NCBI GenBank assembly: GCA_036510065.1
Contig: DATCEO010000051.1
Coordinates: 39,475 to 103,474 of the forward strand
Direction: 5' to 3'
DNA: 64,000 bases
Source of the DNA: DASUBV01 sp036510065
Lineage (GTDB): Bacteria; Actinomycetota; Actinomycetes; Streptosporangiales; Streptosporangiaceae
The translations under genes were made by a program, and so were the position numbers. This document shows, in pieces, positions 34,823 to 43,710 of this stretch. Every line of letters starts with the position of its first letter. Position 1 is the stretch's first letter. Below the pieces are notes generated by a model. The model ran no database searches, was not told the origin of the DNA, and saw nothing but the letters and a program-made list of their open reading frames with translations.

Positions 34823-36180
34823 CCGCAGCCGGCTCCGTGACCGCAGCCGGAGCCGGGCCGGCCGCGGGGCCACGGTCCGGAGCCGCGGGGGCCGCGCAGG
34901 CCCGCCGGGTCAGCTGGAGCCTGTCCGCGCACGCGCGGCGGCTGCTGACCCTGGCGCTGACCGGGCTGGTCATCGCGGTGCTGACCGGGCGGCCGGAGTT
35001 CGCCGGCGTCGCCGCGCCGGCCGTTGTGCTGCTCGCATGCTGGCCGGTCCGGCGGCCGGGCAGCGTCACGGTGGCGGTCCGGGCCAGCGCCCGCCAGCTC
35101 GTCGAGGGCGAGCAGGCGGCCATCATCGCCGAGATCAGCGGGCACGGTGACCTCGCGGTGCAGGCCAGCATCCGGACGGCGCCGGCGTGCTCGGCCGGGC
35201 CGCCGGCGGATCGGGCCGCCGCCAGCCGCGCCGCGCCTGCCCCCGGCGCGAGCGTGTCGCTGCGGGTGCCATTTCAGGCCCATCACTGGGGGATCCGGCG
35301 GATCGGCCGCCTGGAGATCGTGCTGCGCGACAGGTTCCGGCTGTCGGAGGGCCGGGTGTCGGTCGAGCTGCCCAGGATCGAGTGTCATCCGCTGCCCGCC
35401 CCGCTGCGCGGCCGGATCGTGCTCAGCCGGCTGCCCAGCAGGCTCGGCGAGCATCCGTCGCGGACCCTCGGCGAGGGCATCGAGTTCGCCGGGGTGCGGC
35501 AGTTCGTGCCCGGCGACCGGCAGCGCCGGATCAACTGGCCGGCCACTACCCGGAGCGGGACGGTCCAGCTCAACACCTTTACCGCGGAGCGGACCCAGAA
35601 CGTCGTGATCCTCGCGGACGCGACGGCCAACGTGGGCGATCCCGGCGCTACGTCCCTGGACCTCGCGTTCCGTGCCGCGGCCGGGACGATCAACTGCTAC
35701 CTGGCGGCGGGTGACCGGGTCGGGCTGGTCGTCTACACCGACCGGCTGAGCTGGATCGGCCCCGGCCTCGGGCGGCGGCATTTTCACCGGCTGATGGACC
35801 TGCTGCTGGCCAGCCAGCGCAGCGAGGGCCAGTCGGCCAGCCTGGCCGGGCTGACCCGGCTGCCCCGGGCCGCCCTGCCGCCCGGCGCCCTGATCGTGGT
35901 CTTCAGCCCGCTGCTGCAGCCGCGCCTGGTCGAGGCCCTGCGCGATCTGCGGGAACGCGGCTTCAGCGTCCTGGTCGTCGACGTCCTGACCGCCGCCCCG
36001 CCGAGGTCACGGGACCGGGTCGCCGCCCTGGCCCAGCGGATCTGGCGGCTGGAGCAGCAGGCGATCAGGTTCTCCCTCACCGAGCTCGGCATCCCCGTGG
36101 TGCACTGGGACGGCCGGCAGAGCCTGGATGAGCCGCTCGCCCCTTACACGCGCCGCGTCATGCTGACCGGCCGGACATGA
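34819..36180 (+). CDS. DUF58 domain protein (VWA-like)
   Basis: A 453-residue membrane protein. A low-complexity start (two VTAAGS repeats) leads to two hydrophobic helices (about 48-85). Residues 90-200 form a beta region, and DUF58 follows: LGEGIEFAGVRQFVPGDRQR, INWPATTRSG, then a VWA-like VVILADATANVG with a partial metal site (DATAN rather than DxSxS). The C-terminus has GALIVVFSPLLQPRLVEAL. It is the presumed client of the MoxR ATPase. The GTG start shares GTGA with the previous stop. Confidence 0.9.
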
Positions 36181-36764
36181 GCGGCGCCCTGGCCCGAGCG
36201 CGGGCGACAGCCGGGGCGGCGCTGCTGGCCGCGGTCACGATCGCGTGGGCGGCGCTGCCCGCCGCCGGCGCGCGGCCGGGCCTGCGGGTCGCCCTGGTCG
36301 TGGCGGTGGCGAGCGCCGTCGCCAGCCTGGCCCACCTGGCCATCGGGGAGGCTGAGATCGGCGGTGACCCCTTCGACCCGCTCGTGGTACGGGTCGCGGC
36401 CGAGGCGGTCCGGCTCGTCCGGGTGCCGCCCTGGTCCGAGGTGATGATCATCGCGACCCTGACGCTGGAGGCACTGCACCGGTCCCGGCCCTGGCACACC
36501 GGCGTGCTCGGCGTCGCCCTCCTGGCCTACCTGCTCACCGCCCACCTGGCCCAGACCTCGCCGCGGCCGGGCACACTCAGGCCGCAGCTGCCGGTGCTGG
36601 CCGCCGGGCTGGGCCTGCTCATCCTCGCGGTGGGGGCCGCCGCTCTCCCCCGGCCGCCGGCCGGGTCCGCCGCGGAGCTGCTCCGGGTGCTGGCCGTCAT
36701 CGCGGCCGTCCTCGCCGGCGGACTCGCCCTGCCGACCACGCGGCGGCCAGACCACCGCCCATGA
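36177..36764 (+). CDS. Hydrophobic membrane protein, last gene of MoxR operon
   Basis: A 195-residue integral membrane protein of unrecognised family with about six hydrophobic stretches, the clearest near residues 10-30, 37-57, 110-125 and 138-160. A conserved-looking soluble loop reads IGGDPFDPLVVRVAAEAVRL. It overlaps DUF58 by ATGA. Its stop codon lies within the 36759-36813 palindrome, which then acts as the boundary with the convergent Ggt gene. Its role in the MoxR system is not known. Confidence 0.72.
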   Translation: MSGALARARATAGAALLAAVTIAWAALPAAGARPGLRVALVVAVASAVASLAHLAIGEAEIGGDPFDPLVVRVAAEAVRLVRVPPWSEVMIIATLTLEALHRSRPWHTGVLGVALLAYLLTAHLAQTSPRPGTLRPQLPVLAAGLGLLILAVGAAALPRPPAGSAAELLRVLAVIAAVLAGGLALPTTRRPDHRP

Positions 36765-36813
36765 TCACGACCGTTACCCCGCGCATAGCGCGGCATTTCG
36801 GTCGTGATCATGG
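36759..36813. repeat. Palindrome between convergent genes (terminator-like)
   Basis: Arms CCATGATCACGACCG (36759-36773) and its exact complement (36799-36813) flank an inner hairpin CCGCGC-ATA-GCGCGG (36779-36793). It contains the stop codon of the upstream gene and lies 25 bases from the end of the convergent Ggt gene. It could stop transcription in both directions, though no U-run follows. The ends match the other CATGAT palindromes. Confidence 0.82.
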
Positions 36814-36837
36814 TGGGGGGCGTCGGCCGGGTGGGTG

Positions 36838-38748
36838 CTAGCGGCCGACGGCGTAGCCCTGCATGCCGCGCGGGTTGGCGCCGGCGTGCAGGAAGCCGCC
36901 TGACCGCGCGACCGCGCTGACCCGGCCCAGTGACCATGGCCCCCGGACCTCCACCTCGTGCCCGCGCGCACGCAGCTCGGCGATCACCTGCTCGCCCACC
37001 CGCGACTCTACTGACAGCGACCGGGGCAGCGACCCGCGCGGATAGAACGAGGACGGGAAGTGGTCGGTGTGGAAGGCGGGGAAGTCGATCGCCTCCTGGA
37101 GGTTCATCCCGAACACGACGTGGTTGAGGAAGACGGCCAGGGTCCACTGATCCTGCTGGTCACCGCCGGGGGTGCCGAACGCCAGGTAGGGCTCGCCGTC
37201 GCGCAGCGCCAGGCTTGGCGACAGCGTCGTCCTCGGCCGGCGGCCGGGCGCCAGCGAGCTCGCGAAGCCCGGCGACAGCGAGAACATCTGCGCCCGGCTG
37301 CCCAGGCAGAAGCCGAGGCCGGGGATGACCGGCGAGCTCTGCAGCCAGCCGCCGCTCGGGGTGGCCGAGACCAGGTTGCCGAACCGGTCGGCTACGTCAA
37401 GATGACAGGTATCCCCCGGGCCGAGCTCTGGCACGATGGCGCCGCTGGCCCGGGAGCCGGCCGACCCGGCGGTGGGCTCGCCGATCCCGGCGCCCGCGCC
37501 GCCCGAACCCCCAGCTCCCGCATGGCCGGCCGCTCTCACGCCGCCCGCCTCCGCGGCGGGGCCGCCGAACGCGGCCAGCGCGTAGTCCGGCAGCCGGCCG
37601 GGCACCCCGGCGGGCGCGCCGGGGACCAGGTCGCCGGACGCCTGCTCGCCGACCAGCGCCCGCCGCTGCGCCGCGTACTCCGGCGACAGCAGGCCCGCCA
37701 GCGGAACGTCGGACTGCCGGGGGTCGCCGTACCAGGCCTCGCGGTCGGCGAAGGCCAGCTTGGCGCTCTCGGTGACCGCGTGAATGAAAGCGGAGCTGCC
37801 CGCGCCCATCTGGTCCAGGTCCCAGCCGTCGAGCACGGCCAGCTGCTGCAGGAAGACCGGGCCCTGCCCCCACGGGCCGGTCTTGCAGACGGTCAGCCCG
37901 CGGAAGTCCAGCGTGGCCGGCTCCTCCGTCGATGCCCGCCAGGACGCCAGGTCGGCGCCGCTGAGCAGGGCCCGGTGGGGCTGCCCGGTGACGTCCATGA
38001 CCTCGGCGCTGGCCAGGTACCCGGCGATCGCCTCGGCCACGAAGCCCTCGTAGAACGCCCGCCGGGCCGCCTCGATCTGCGCCTCCCGGTCGCTGCCCGC
38101 CGCCTCGGCCTGCTCCAGGATGCGGCCGTACACGGCCGCGAGGACCGGGTTAGCGAAACGGGACCCGGCCGCCGGGACACCGCCGGCCAGGTAGGTCTCC
38201 GCCGAGGTGGGCCAGTGCGCGCGGAACGTGCCGGCGACCGCGCCGATCGCCGCGGCGGCGGCCGGGAGCATCGGGTAGCCGTCGCGCGCGTAGCCGATCG
38301 CGTACTCGATGACCTCGCGCAGCGGCAGGGTGCCGTGCCGCGCCAGGAGCAGCATCCAGGTACCGAACGCGGCCGGGACACAGGCAGCCAGCAGGCCCGT
38401 GCCGGGCACCAGGCCGAGCCCGAGGTCAGCGAAGGCGTCCAGCGTGGCGGCGGCGGGGGCGGGACCCTGGCCGTCCAGCACGAACACCCCGCCGTCGCGC
38501 ACGTCATGGCCGATCACGGGGACCTCGCCGGCCGGGCCGTTGAGGTGCGGCTCGACCACCTGGAGGACGAAGCCGGCCGCGACGGCGGCGTCAAAGGCGT
38601 TGCCGCCCTTCTCCAGCACGGCCAGGCCGGCCGCCGACGCCAGCCAGTGCGTCGACGCCACCATCCCGAAGGTGCCCGATAGCTGCGGCCGGGTGGTGAA
38701 GGACGACCTGGCTGGCCCGGTGCCGGTCGTCTGGTTACTGGCGGTCAC
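36838..38748 (-). CDS. Gamma-glutamyltransferase family protein
   Basis: A 636-residue Ntn-hydrolase of the Ggt family, which cleave or transfer gamma-glutamyl groups, for example in glutathione or poly-gamma-glutamate. The N-terminal part carries the usual GTFGMVASTHWLASAAGLAVLEKGGNAFDAAVAAGF. The autoprocessing nucleophile is Thr in GDTCHLDVADRFGNLVSATP. The substrate pocket has SGGWLQSSPVI and RPRTTLSPSLAL. A Gly/Ala-rich loop precedes the Thr. No signal peptide is seen, so it may be cytoplasmic. AGGAGGG precedes the GTG at 38748. Actinomycetes often lack glutathione, so the donor is uncertain. Confidence 0.88.
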   Translation of the reverse strand: MTASNQTTGTGPARSSFTTRPQLSGTFGMVASTHWLASAAGLAVLEKGGNAFDAAVAAGFVLQVVEPHLNGPAGEVPVIGHDVRDGGVFVLDGQGPAPAAATLDAFADLGLGLVPGTGLLAACVPAAFGTWMLLLARHGTLPLREVIEYAIGYARDGYPMLPAAAAAIGAVAGTFRAHWPTSAETYLAGGVPAAGSRFANPVLAAVYGRILEQAEAAGSDREAQIEAARRAFYEGFVAEAIAGYLASAEVMDVTGQPHRALLSGADLASWRASTEEPATLDFRGLTVCKTGPWGQGPVFLQQLAVLDGWDLDQMGAGSSAFIHAVTESAKLAFADREAWYGDPRQSDVPLAGLLSPEYAAQRRALVGEQASGDLVPGAPAGVPGRLPDYALAAFGGPAAEAGGVRAAGHAGAGGSGGAGAGIGEPTAGSAGSRASGAIVPELGPGDTCHLDVADRFGNLVSATPSGGWLQSSPVIPGLGFCLGSRAQMFSLSPGFASSLAPGRRPRTTLSPSLALRDGEPYLAFGTPGGDQQDQWTLAVFLNHVVFGMNLQEAIDFPAFHTDHFPSSFYPRGSLPRSLSVESRVGEQVIAELRARGHEVEVRGPWSLGRVSAVARSGGFLHAGANPRGMQGYAVGR

Positions 38749-38997
38749 GGGCGCCCTCCTGCGTTATCAATCCGGTGTGTCCGACGGTACTGGCCTGCTG
38801 CCCGGCCAGCCGGCGGTGCCTGGCGGGAGCCGGGGCTTATCGGCAGTATCGGCAGGTCAGGCGGGTGCGCGGCATCCGCCGGGATTTGGGCCGCCGCAGC
38901 GCAGACGGCGGCTCGCGGAAACAACCGTGCTGGCCGTATCGGCGTCGTACATGACAGAGCCGCTACCCCGGGTGGCTCCCACGAGAAGGCGGCGCCG

Positions 38998-39765
38998 ATG
39001 ACGCTCTTCGCATCCTCCAGCCGGCTGGCCATCCCCGTCGAGCTGGCGAGCGCGGTGGCGGTCATCGCCTGCGCCGGCGCGCTGACCGCCGCGTGCAGCT
39101 CGCCCGCGCACCCCCGCGCGCAGAGCCAGCCGGGCGCGAGCCGCCTGTCGTCGGGGGCCTCCGCGCATGCCGCGCCGAGCGTGATGCCGTCCACCACCCC
39201 GGCTGCTATCCCCTCGTCCGCGGCGCCCGGCTCGTCCTCGACTCTGCCCCCGGTTCCGCAGCCGGCCCCCGCCCCTGTTCCCGCTCCCGCGCCCTCGGTG
39301 ACCGCGATTGCCGCGCCGTCCCCGCTGGCCCCATGCTCGACGGCCGCGCTGCGGGCCAGCGTCGGGCCGGCCAACGGCGCGGCCGGCAGCATCTACTACC
39401 CGCTGGACTTCACCAACATCTCGGGCACGCCCTGCGGCCTGTACGGGTTCCCAGGCGTGTCGTTCGCGGCCGCGCCGGGCGGCGGCCAGCTCGGCGGGGC
39501 GGCGATCCGGAACCCGACGTTCCGGCCGGCGCTGGTCACCCTGGCGCCCGGCCAGGTCGCGCACGCCTCGGTGCAGGTGGTGGTCGCGCAGAACTACCCG
39601 GCGTCTATCTGCAAGCCGGCCACGGCGCACTGGCTGCGCGTGTACCCGCCGGGTCAGTTCGCGCCGCTGTACGCCGGCCTGACGGCAGTGACCTGCACGG
39701 GCTCGATCCCGAGCGGCAGCACCCTGGGAATCTACGTGGTCAGGCCGGGAGCCAACGGCCCATAG
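38998..39765 (+). CDS. DUF4232 domain lipoprotein (1 of 3)
   Basis: A 255-residue exported protein. The lipobox is near residue 32 (ALTAACSS). A Pro/Ser/Ala linker of about 75 residues leads to a DUF4232 domain: CSTAALRASVGPANGAAGS, IYYPLDFTNISGTPCGLYGF, VVVAQNYPASICKPATAHW. Four conserved Cys in the domain suggest two disulfides. Function is unknown, probably cell-surface binding. It is first in a run of three paralogues on the same strand. Confidence 0.83.
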   Translation: MTLFASSSRLAIPVELASAVAVIACAGALTAACSSPAHPRAQSQPGASRLSSGASAHAAPSVMPSTTPAAIPSSAAPGSSSTLPPVPQPAPAPVPAPAPSVTAIAAPSPLAPCSTAALRASVGPANGAAGSIYYPLDFTNISGTPCGLYGFPGVSFAAAPGGGQLGGAAIRNPTFRPALVTLAPGQVAHASVQVVVAQNYPASICKPATAHWLRVYPPGQFAPLYAGLTAVTCTGSIPSGSTLGIYVVRPGANGP

Positions 39766-39865
39766 CGGAGGCCAGCGCGCAAGATCGTCTCGCCGCCGAA
39801 CAACCCCGGCCGCGGTCGCTGCGTCGTACTCAGCAAAGGCCCCGGCCGCCAGGGAGGCGAAGCTG

Positions 39866-40627
39866 ATGAGTGCACGCGTGCCCGGTAACTGGCTGCCCGG
39901 TAACTGGCTGCCCGGTAACCGGCTGCCCCGTAACTGGCTGCGCAGTACCTGGCTGTCCCGCCCCGGCGGGCCGGCCGGTGCCGCGGTCGCGGCCGGTGTC
40001 GCGGCGGGGGCCGCCGTGCTGGCTGGCTGCGGCACGGTGCAGGCGCCGGGCAGCGCGGCCGCCAGCGGGAGCGCCGGAGTGAGCAGTTCCGTCACGGCCA
40101 GCCCCAGCGGCAGCGCCAGCGGCGCGGCCGGCGTGAGCGCAACGGCCAGCCCCAGCGCGTCCGGGCCGGCTACCACTACGTGCGCGTCGTCCGGCCTGCG
40201 CGTGCGGCTGGACACCACCGCCGCCGGAGCGGCAGCCGGCAGCTACTACGTCCCACTCGATTTCACCAACACCTCCGGCCAGGCCTGCCAGCTGACGGGA
40301 TACCCGGCGGTCGCCTTCACCTCCGGGATGACCGGCCAGCAGATCGGCGCCGAGGCGGCAGTGGACAAGTCCGTCCGGGTGACCACCGTGCTGCTGCCCT
40401 CGGGCGGGACCGCGCATGCCTGGCTGCAGGTGCTTAGCGCCGCCAACTACCCGGCCAGCAAGTGCCATCCGGTCACCGCGGCCGGGCTGCGGGTGGTAGC
40501 GCCGGGCAGCGAGAGCGCCGCCTACGTCCCGCACCCGGTCCCCGCCTGCAAGATGGCGATCCAGGGCAGCGAGATTCTCACCGTCCACCCCGTCCAGCAG
40601 GGCCTGGCGCAACGCGGGACCGCCTAG
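39866..40627 (+). CDS. DUF4232 domain lipoprotein (2 of 3)
   Basis: A 253-residue paralogue of its neighbours. The N-terminus is unusual: four or five near-identical PGNWL-type units from a 15-bp repeat at 39880-39955, before a signal segment with lipobox AVLAGCG near residue 54. A Ser/Ala linker follows, then DUF4232 (CASSGLRVRLDTTAAGAAAG, YYVPLDFTNTSGQACQLTGY). The real start may lie after the repeats, since signal peptides rarely begin with 40 such residues. AGGGAGG precedes the ATG. Confidence 0.8.
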   Translation: MSARVPGNWLPGNWLPGNRLPRNWLRSTWLSRPGGPAGAAVAAGVAAGAAVLAGCGTVQAPGSAAASGSAGVSSSVTASPSGSASGAAGVSATASPSASGPATTTCASSGLRVRLDTTAAGAAAGSYYVPLDFTNTSGQACQLTGYPAVAFTSGMTGQQIGAEAAVDKSVRVTTVLLPSGGTAHAWLQVLSAANYPASKCHPVTAAGLRVVAPGSESAAYVPHPVPACKMAIQGSEILTVHPVQQGLAQRGTA

Positions 40628-40769
40628 GACACGCCGGCGCCAGTACCCGCGATCGGGCCCGATCGCGGGGGCAGAGATCTCGGCGGGGCCAGGCCGCGAT
40701 GGCGCGGCCGCACGCCGACAACGGGGCCGGTGCTCGCGCCGGCCGACGGGCCTCGGCCCAGAAGGGGGC

Positions 40770-41336
40770 ATGTCGATGAAGCTGACATTCCGTGTTGGCC
40801 GCCGCCTCGGCGGCGGCGTCCTCGGCGGCACGGCGCTAGTCTGCGCGGCGGGGTTCCTGCCGGGAACGGCGCTGGCGTCCGTGGTGACGCCGGCCAAGGC
40901 CGGCGTTGCCTCGGCGTTTCCGCGCTGCCGCGCTAACCAGACGCTGACCTGGCTGGGCCTGGGCCTGGGCGGCGGGACGGCAGGCACGATCTTCTACCCG
41001 CTGGAGTTCACCAACACCAGCAACCGCACGTGCACGCTGTGGGGGTTCCCGCGGGTCTCGGCCCTGTCCAGGAGCGGCGTTCAGATCGGCAAGTCATCGC
41101 GGCACCTCCCGGCTCCGCACCGGGTGCTCACGCTGCCGCCCGGCTCCACCGTCCACGCATCGCTGGGCATCATCGACGCCGGCAACGTGTGCAGCAGGCC
41201 GGTGACCGCCACGACCCTCAAGGTGCACGCGCCGGGCCAGGGCCGGGCTACCCAGCTCCCCTTCCCGTTCCAGGCATGCTGGCACAAGCGGGTGCTGGTC
41301 GTCGGGCCGGTGCAGCCGGGCGTCGGGATCCCCTAG
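40770..41336 (+). CDS. DUF4232 domain secreted protein (3 of 3)
   Basis: A 188-residue exported protein. A signal peptide (basic start, then LGGTALVCAAGFLPGTALAS) appears cleavable after AxA near residue 37; no lipobox Cys is present, unlike its two neighbours. The DUF4232 domain runs RCRANQTLTWLGLGLGGG to PVTATTLKVHAPGQG. GGGGG precedes the ATG. The three paralogues are probably successive duplications. Confidence 0.82.
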   Translation: MSMKLTFRVGRRLGGGVLGGTALVCAAGFLPGTALASVVTPAKAGVASAFPRCRANQTLTWLGLGLGGGTAGTIFYPLEFTNTSNRTCTLWGFPRVSALSRSGVQIGKSSRHLPAPHRVLTLPPGSTVHASLGIIDAGNVCSRPVTATTLKVHAPGQGRATQLPFPFQACWHKRVLVVGPVQPGVGIP

Positions 41337-41440
41337 CCGGCGATCGGCTGCGCCAGGGCGGGCGGGGGCGGGCGGGCTCAGGCACTGCCAACCCCGCCCG
41401 CTCACGGCGGCGCGCGGGCCGCAGCCGATAGCGTTCGGGC

Positions 41441-42973
41441 ATGGATGACCTGACACCACGGCTCCGCGCCGTCTGTGACCTGCAGATGGCCGGGGTACGC
41501 GAGTACAGCGGCCGGCACGAGTACGACGGCCGGGTCCAGGACCTGTCCCGCGCGGGAGTCCGGGCGGGCCTGGCCAGGCTGGCCGCGGCGGCCCGCGATG
41601 ACCCGCCGCTGGACGACCCGCACGACGAGGCTCACCTCTGCGCTTCCGCCCGCAGCACGCAGGTCGCCCTCGGCGACATCGAGCAGCACCGTCGCGATCC
41701 CGCCCTGCACCTGGCCAACCTGGACCTGGCCTGCTACGACCGGGACTACGCGCCGGCGGACCAGCGGGACCGGGCGCGGGCCGAGCACCTGGCCGCCTGG
41801 CCCGCGGCCATCGACGCGGCTCTTGACGCGCTGGACCAGGTCAGCGCGCCAGTCGCCGAGTCGCTGCGGGACGCGATTCGCGGCCTGGCGGCGGGCATCC
41901 CGGCCGGCGCGGACGAGCATGCGCGCGCGGCCGCGCTGGCCGCGCACGCGCGGCTGGTCGCCCGGATCGACGAGGCCGCGGCGACCGGGAGCCCCGACGC
42001 CGCGCTCGGCAGCGCGGCCCTGGCCGCGCTGATGGGCAGCGCGGAAGCCATGCCCGTCGACGTGGGCCGCCTCAGCGAGCGCGCCGACGCCGAGCGGGAC
42101 AGGCTCACCGCCCATCTCACCGACAGCTGCGCGCGGATCGATCCCGGCCGGCCGGGCCTCGAGGTGGCCCGCGGCCTGGTGCGAGATCACCCGGACGCCG
42201 ACGGCGTCATCGAGGCCGCACGCACCTGGACGCAGCGCGCTATCGACTTCACCGCCGAGCGTGACCTGGTGCCCTTCTCCGACGGAGAATGCCGGGTCGG
42301 CCTGGCCCCGGAGAGCAGGCGCTGGGCCATGGCGATGATGTCCCCGGCCGCACCGGGCGAGCCCGACGGGCCCTCCTGGTACCACATCTCCCCGCCGGAT
42401 CCGTCGTGGCCAGAGCACGAGGCCGAGGAATGGCTGGAGGTCTTCAGCGACACCACGCTGCCGGGCATCACCGTTCATGAGGTCGCCCCCGGCCACTTCT
42501 CGCACGCCCGCGCCCTCCGCCGAGCCGCCGGCCCGGTTCGCCGGACGCTGCACTCGGAGGCGTTCGTCGAGGGCTGGGCGCACTACGCGGAGGAACTGTG
42601 CGTCGAGGAAGGGTTCTGCGGGGATGACCCGCGCTTCGCGATCGGCGTCTGGCTGGAGGCGCTCGTCCGGGTCACCAGGCTGGCCTGCGCCATCGGCGTG
42701 CACACCGCAGGGATGACGGTCGCGGAGGCGGCCCGCAGGTTCGAGTCGGATACCCACCTCAGCGGATCCGCCGCCCTGTCAGAGGCCCGGCGGGCAACGT
42801 TCGACCCCACCTACGGCCGTTACACCTGGGGCAAGCTCGAGATCATGGAACTGCGCGAGCTCGCCCGGAAGCGGTGGGGCGCGGGATTCACGCTGCGCAG
42901 GTTCCACACGGCCATGCTGACCCTGGGCTCCCCTCCGCTGGGGCTGCTGAGTACCGCGATCGAACGCGGCTAG
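41441..42973 (+). CDS. DUF885 family metalloprotease-like protein
   Basis: A 510-residue protein. The DUF885 zinc motif is HEVAPGHFSHARAL near 346-359 (HExxPGH). A second ligand is likely in EAFVEGWAHYAEELC; downstream YGRYTWGKLEIMELRELARK matches the family's C-terminal motif. There is no signal peptide, so it is probably cytoplasmic. Peptidase activity is inferred from the motif; some relatives are surface-exposed. It stands alone and is convergent with the two-component genes. Confidence 0.88.
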   Translation: MDDLTPRLRAVCDLQMAGVREYSGRHEYDGRVQDLSRAGVRAGLARLAAAARDDPPLDDPHDEAHLCASARSTQVALGDIEQHRRDPALHLANLDLACYDRDYAPADQRDRARAEHLAAWPAAIDAALDALDQVSAPVAESLRDAIRGLAAGIPAGADEHARAAALAAHARLVARIDEAAATGSPDAALGSAALAALMGSAEAMPVDVGRLSERADAERDRLTAHLTDSCARIDPGRPGLEVARGLVRDHPDADGVIEAARTWTQRAIDFTAERDLVPFSDGECRVGLAPESRRWAMAMMSPAAPGEPDGPSWYHISPPDPSWPEHEAEEWLEVFSDTTLPGITVHEVAPGHFSHARALRRAAGPVRRTLHSEAFVEGWAHYAEELCVEEGFCGDDPRFAIGVWLEALVRVTRLACAIGVHTAGMTVAEAARRFESDTHLSGSAALSEARRATFDPTYGRYTWGKLEIMELRELARKRWGAGFTLRRFHTAMLTLGSPPLGLLSTAIERG

Positions 42974-43017
42974 CGCCGGAGCCGGCCCGCAGGCGGCCCC
43001 GCCAGTGGGCCGGCCTG

Positions 43018-43710
43018 CTAGCCCGTGGTCTCGCCGGGCACCACCATCCCGGTCTCGTAGGCCAGGATCACTGCCTGGACCCGGTCGCGCAGGCCGAGCT
43101 TGGCCAGCAGGTGGCCGACGTGCGTCTTGACGGTGGCCTCGCCGACGAACAGCTCGGCGGCGATCTCGGCGTTGGTACGCCCGCGTGCCAGCCGCAGCAG
43201 GATGTCCCGCTCCCTGGCGGTCAGCGAGGCCAGCCGGGAGGGTGACGGCGCCATCTCCGGCGGCCGCCGGGCGAACACCTCGATGAGCCGCATGGTCACC
43301 GACGGGGCCAGCAGGGCATCGCCGGCCGCGACGCGCCGCACGGCGGCGATGAGGTCGTGTCGCGGCGCGTCCTTGAGCAGGAACCCGCTCGCCCCGGCGC
43401 GCAGCGCCTCGTACACGTAGTCGTCCAGGTCAAAGGTGGTGAGCATGACCACCCGGGGTCCGGACGCCCGGTCGCCGCCGGTGATCCGCCGGGTGGCCTC
43501 CAGCCCGTCCATCTCCGGCATCCGCACGTCCATCAGCACGACGTCCGGGGCGTGCGCGGCGGCGGCCGCGACGGCCTGGGCCCCGTTGGCGGCCTCACCG
43601 ACCACGCTGATGCCGTCGGCCGCCTCGAGGATGACGCAGAACCCGGATCTGACCAGCTCCTGGTCGTCGACGACCAGGACCCGGATCGGGTCGGGCGGGG
43701 CGGCACTCAT
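43018..43710 (-). CDS. NarL/LuxR-type response regulator
   Basis: A 230-residue regulator. Receiver domain: VLVVDDQELVRSGFCVILE, phosphorylated Asp in DVVLMDVRMPEMDGLEATR, and switch Lys in GFLLKDAPRHDLI. DNA-binding domain: LTARERDILLRLARGRTNAE and IAAELFVGEATVKTHVGHLL, a LuxR-type HTH near 165-220. It is downstream of the histidine kinase with a four-base overlap (ATGA), forming a classic two-component pair. Targets are unknown. Confidence 0.93.
   Translation of the reverse strand: MSAAPPDPIRVLVVDDQELVRSGFCVILEAADGISVVGEAANGAQAVAAAAAHAPDVVLMDVRMPEMDGLEATRRITGGDRASGPRVVMLTTFDLDDYVYEALRAGASGFLLKDAPRHDLIAAVRRVAAGDALLAPSVTMRLIEVFARRPPEMAPSPSRLASLTARERDILLRLARGRTNAEIAAELFVGEATVKTHVGHLLAKLGLRDRVQAVILAYETGMVVPGETTG

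Noticed and set aside
36838..38682. Long plus-strand readings opposite the Ggt gene
   Set aside because: Composition and lack of motifs show they are antisense shadows.
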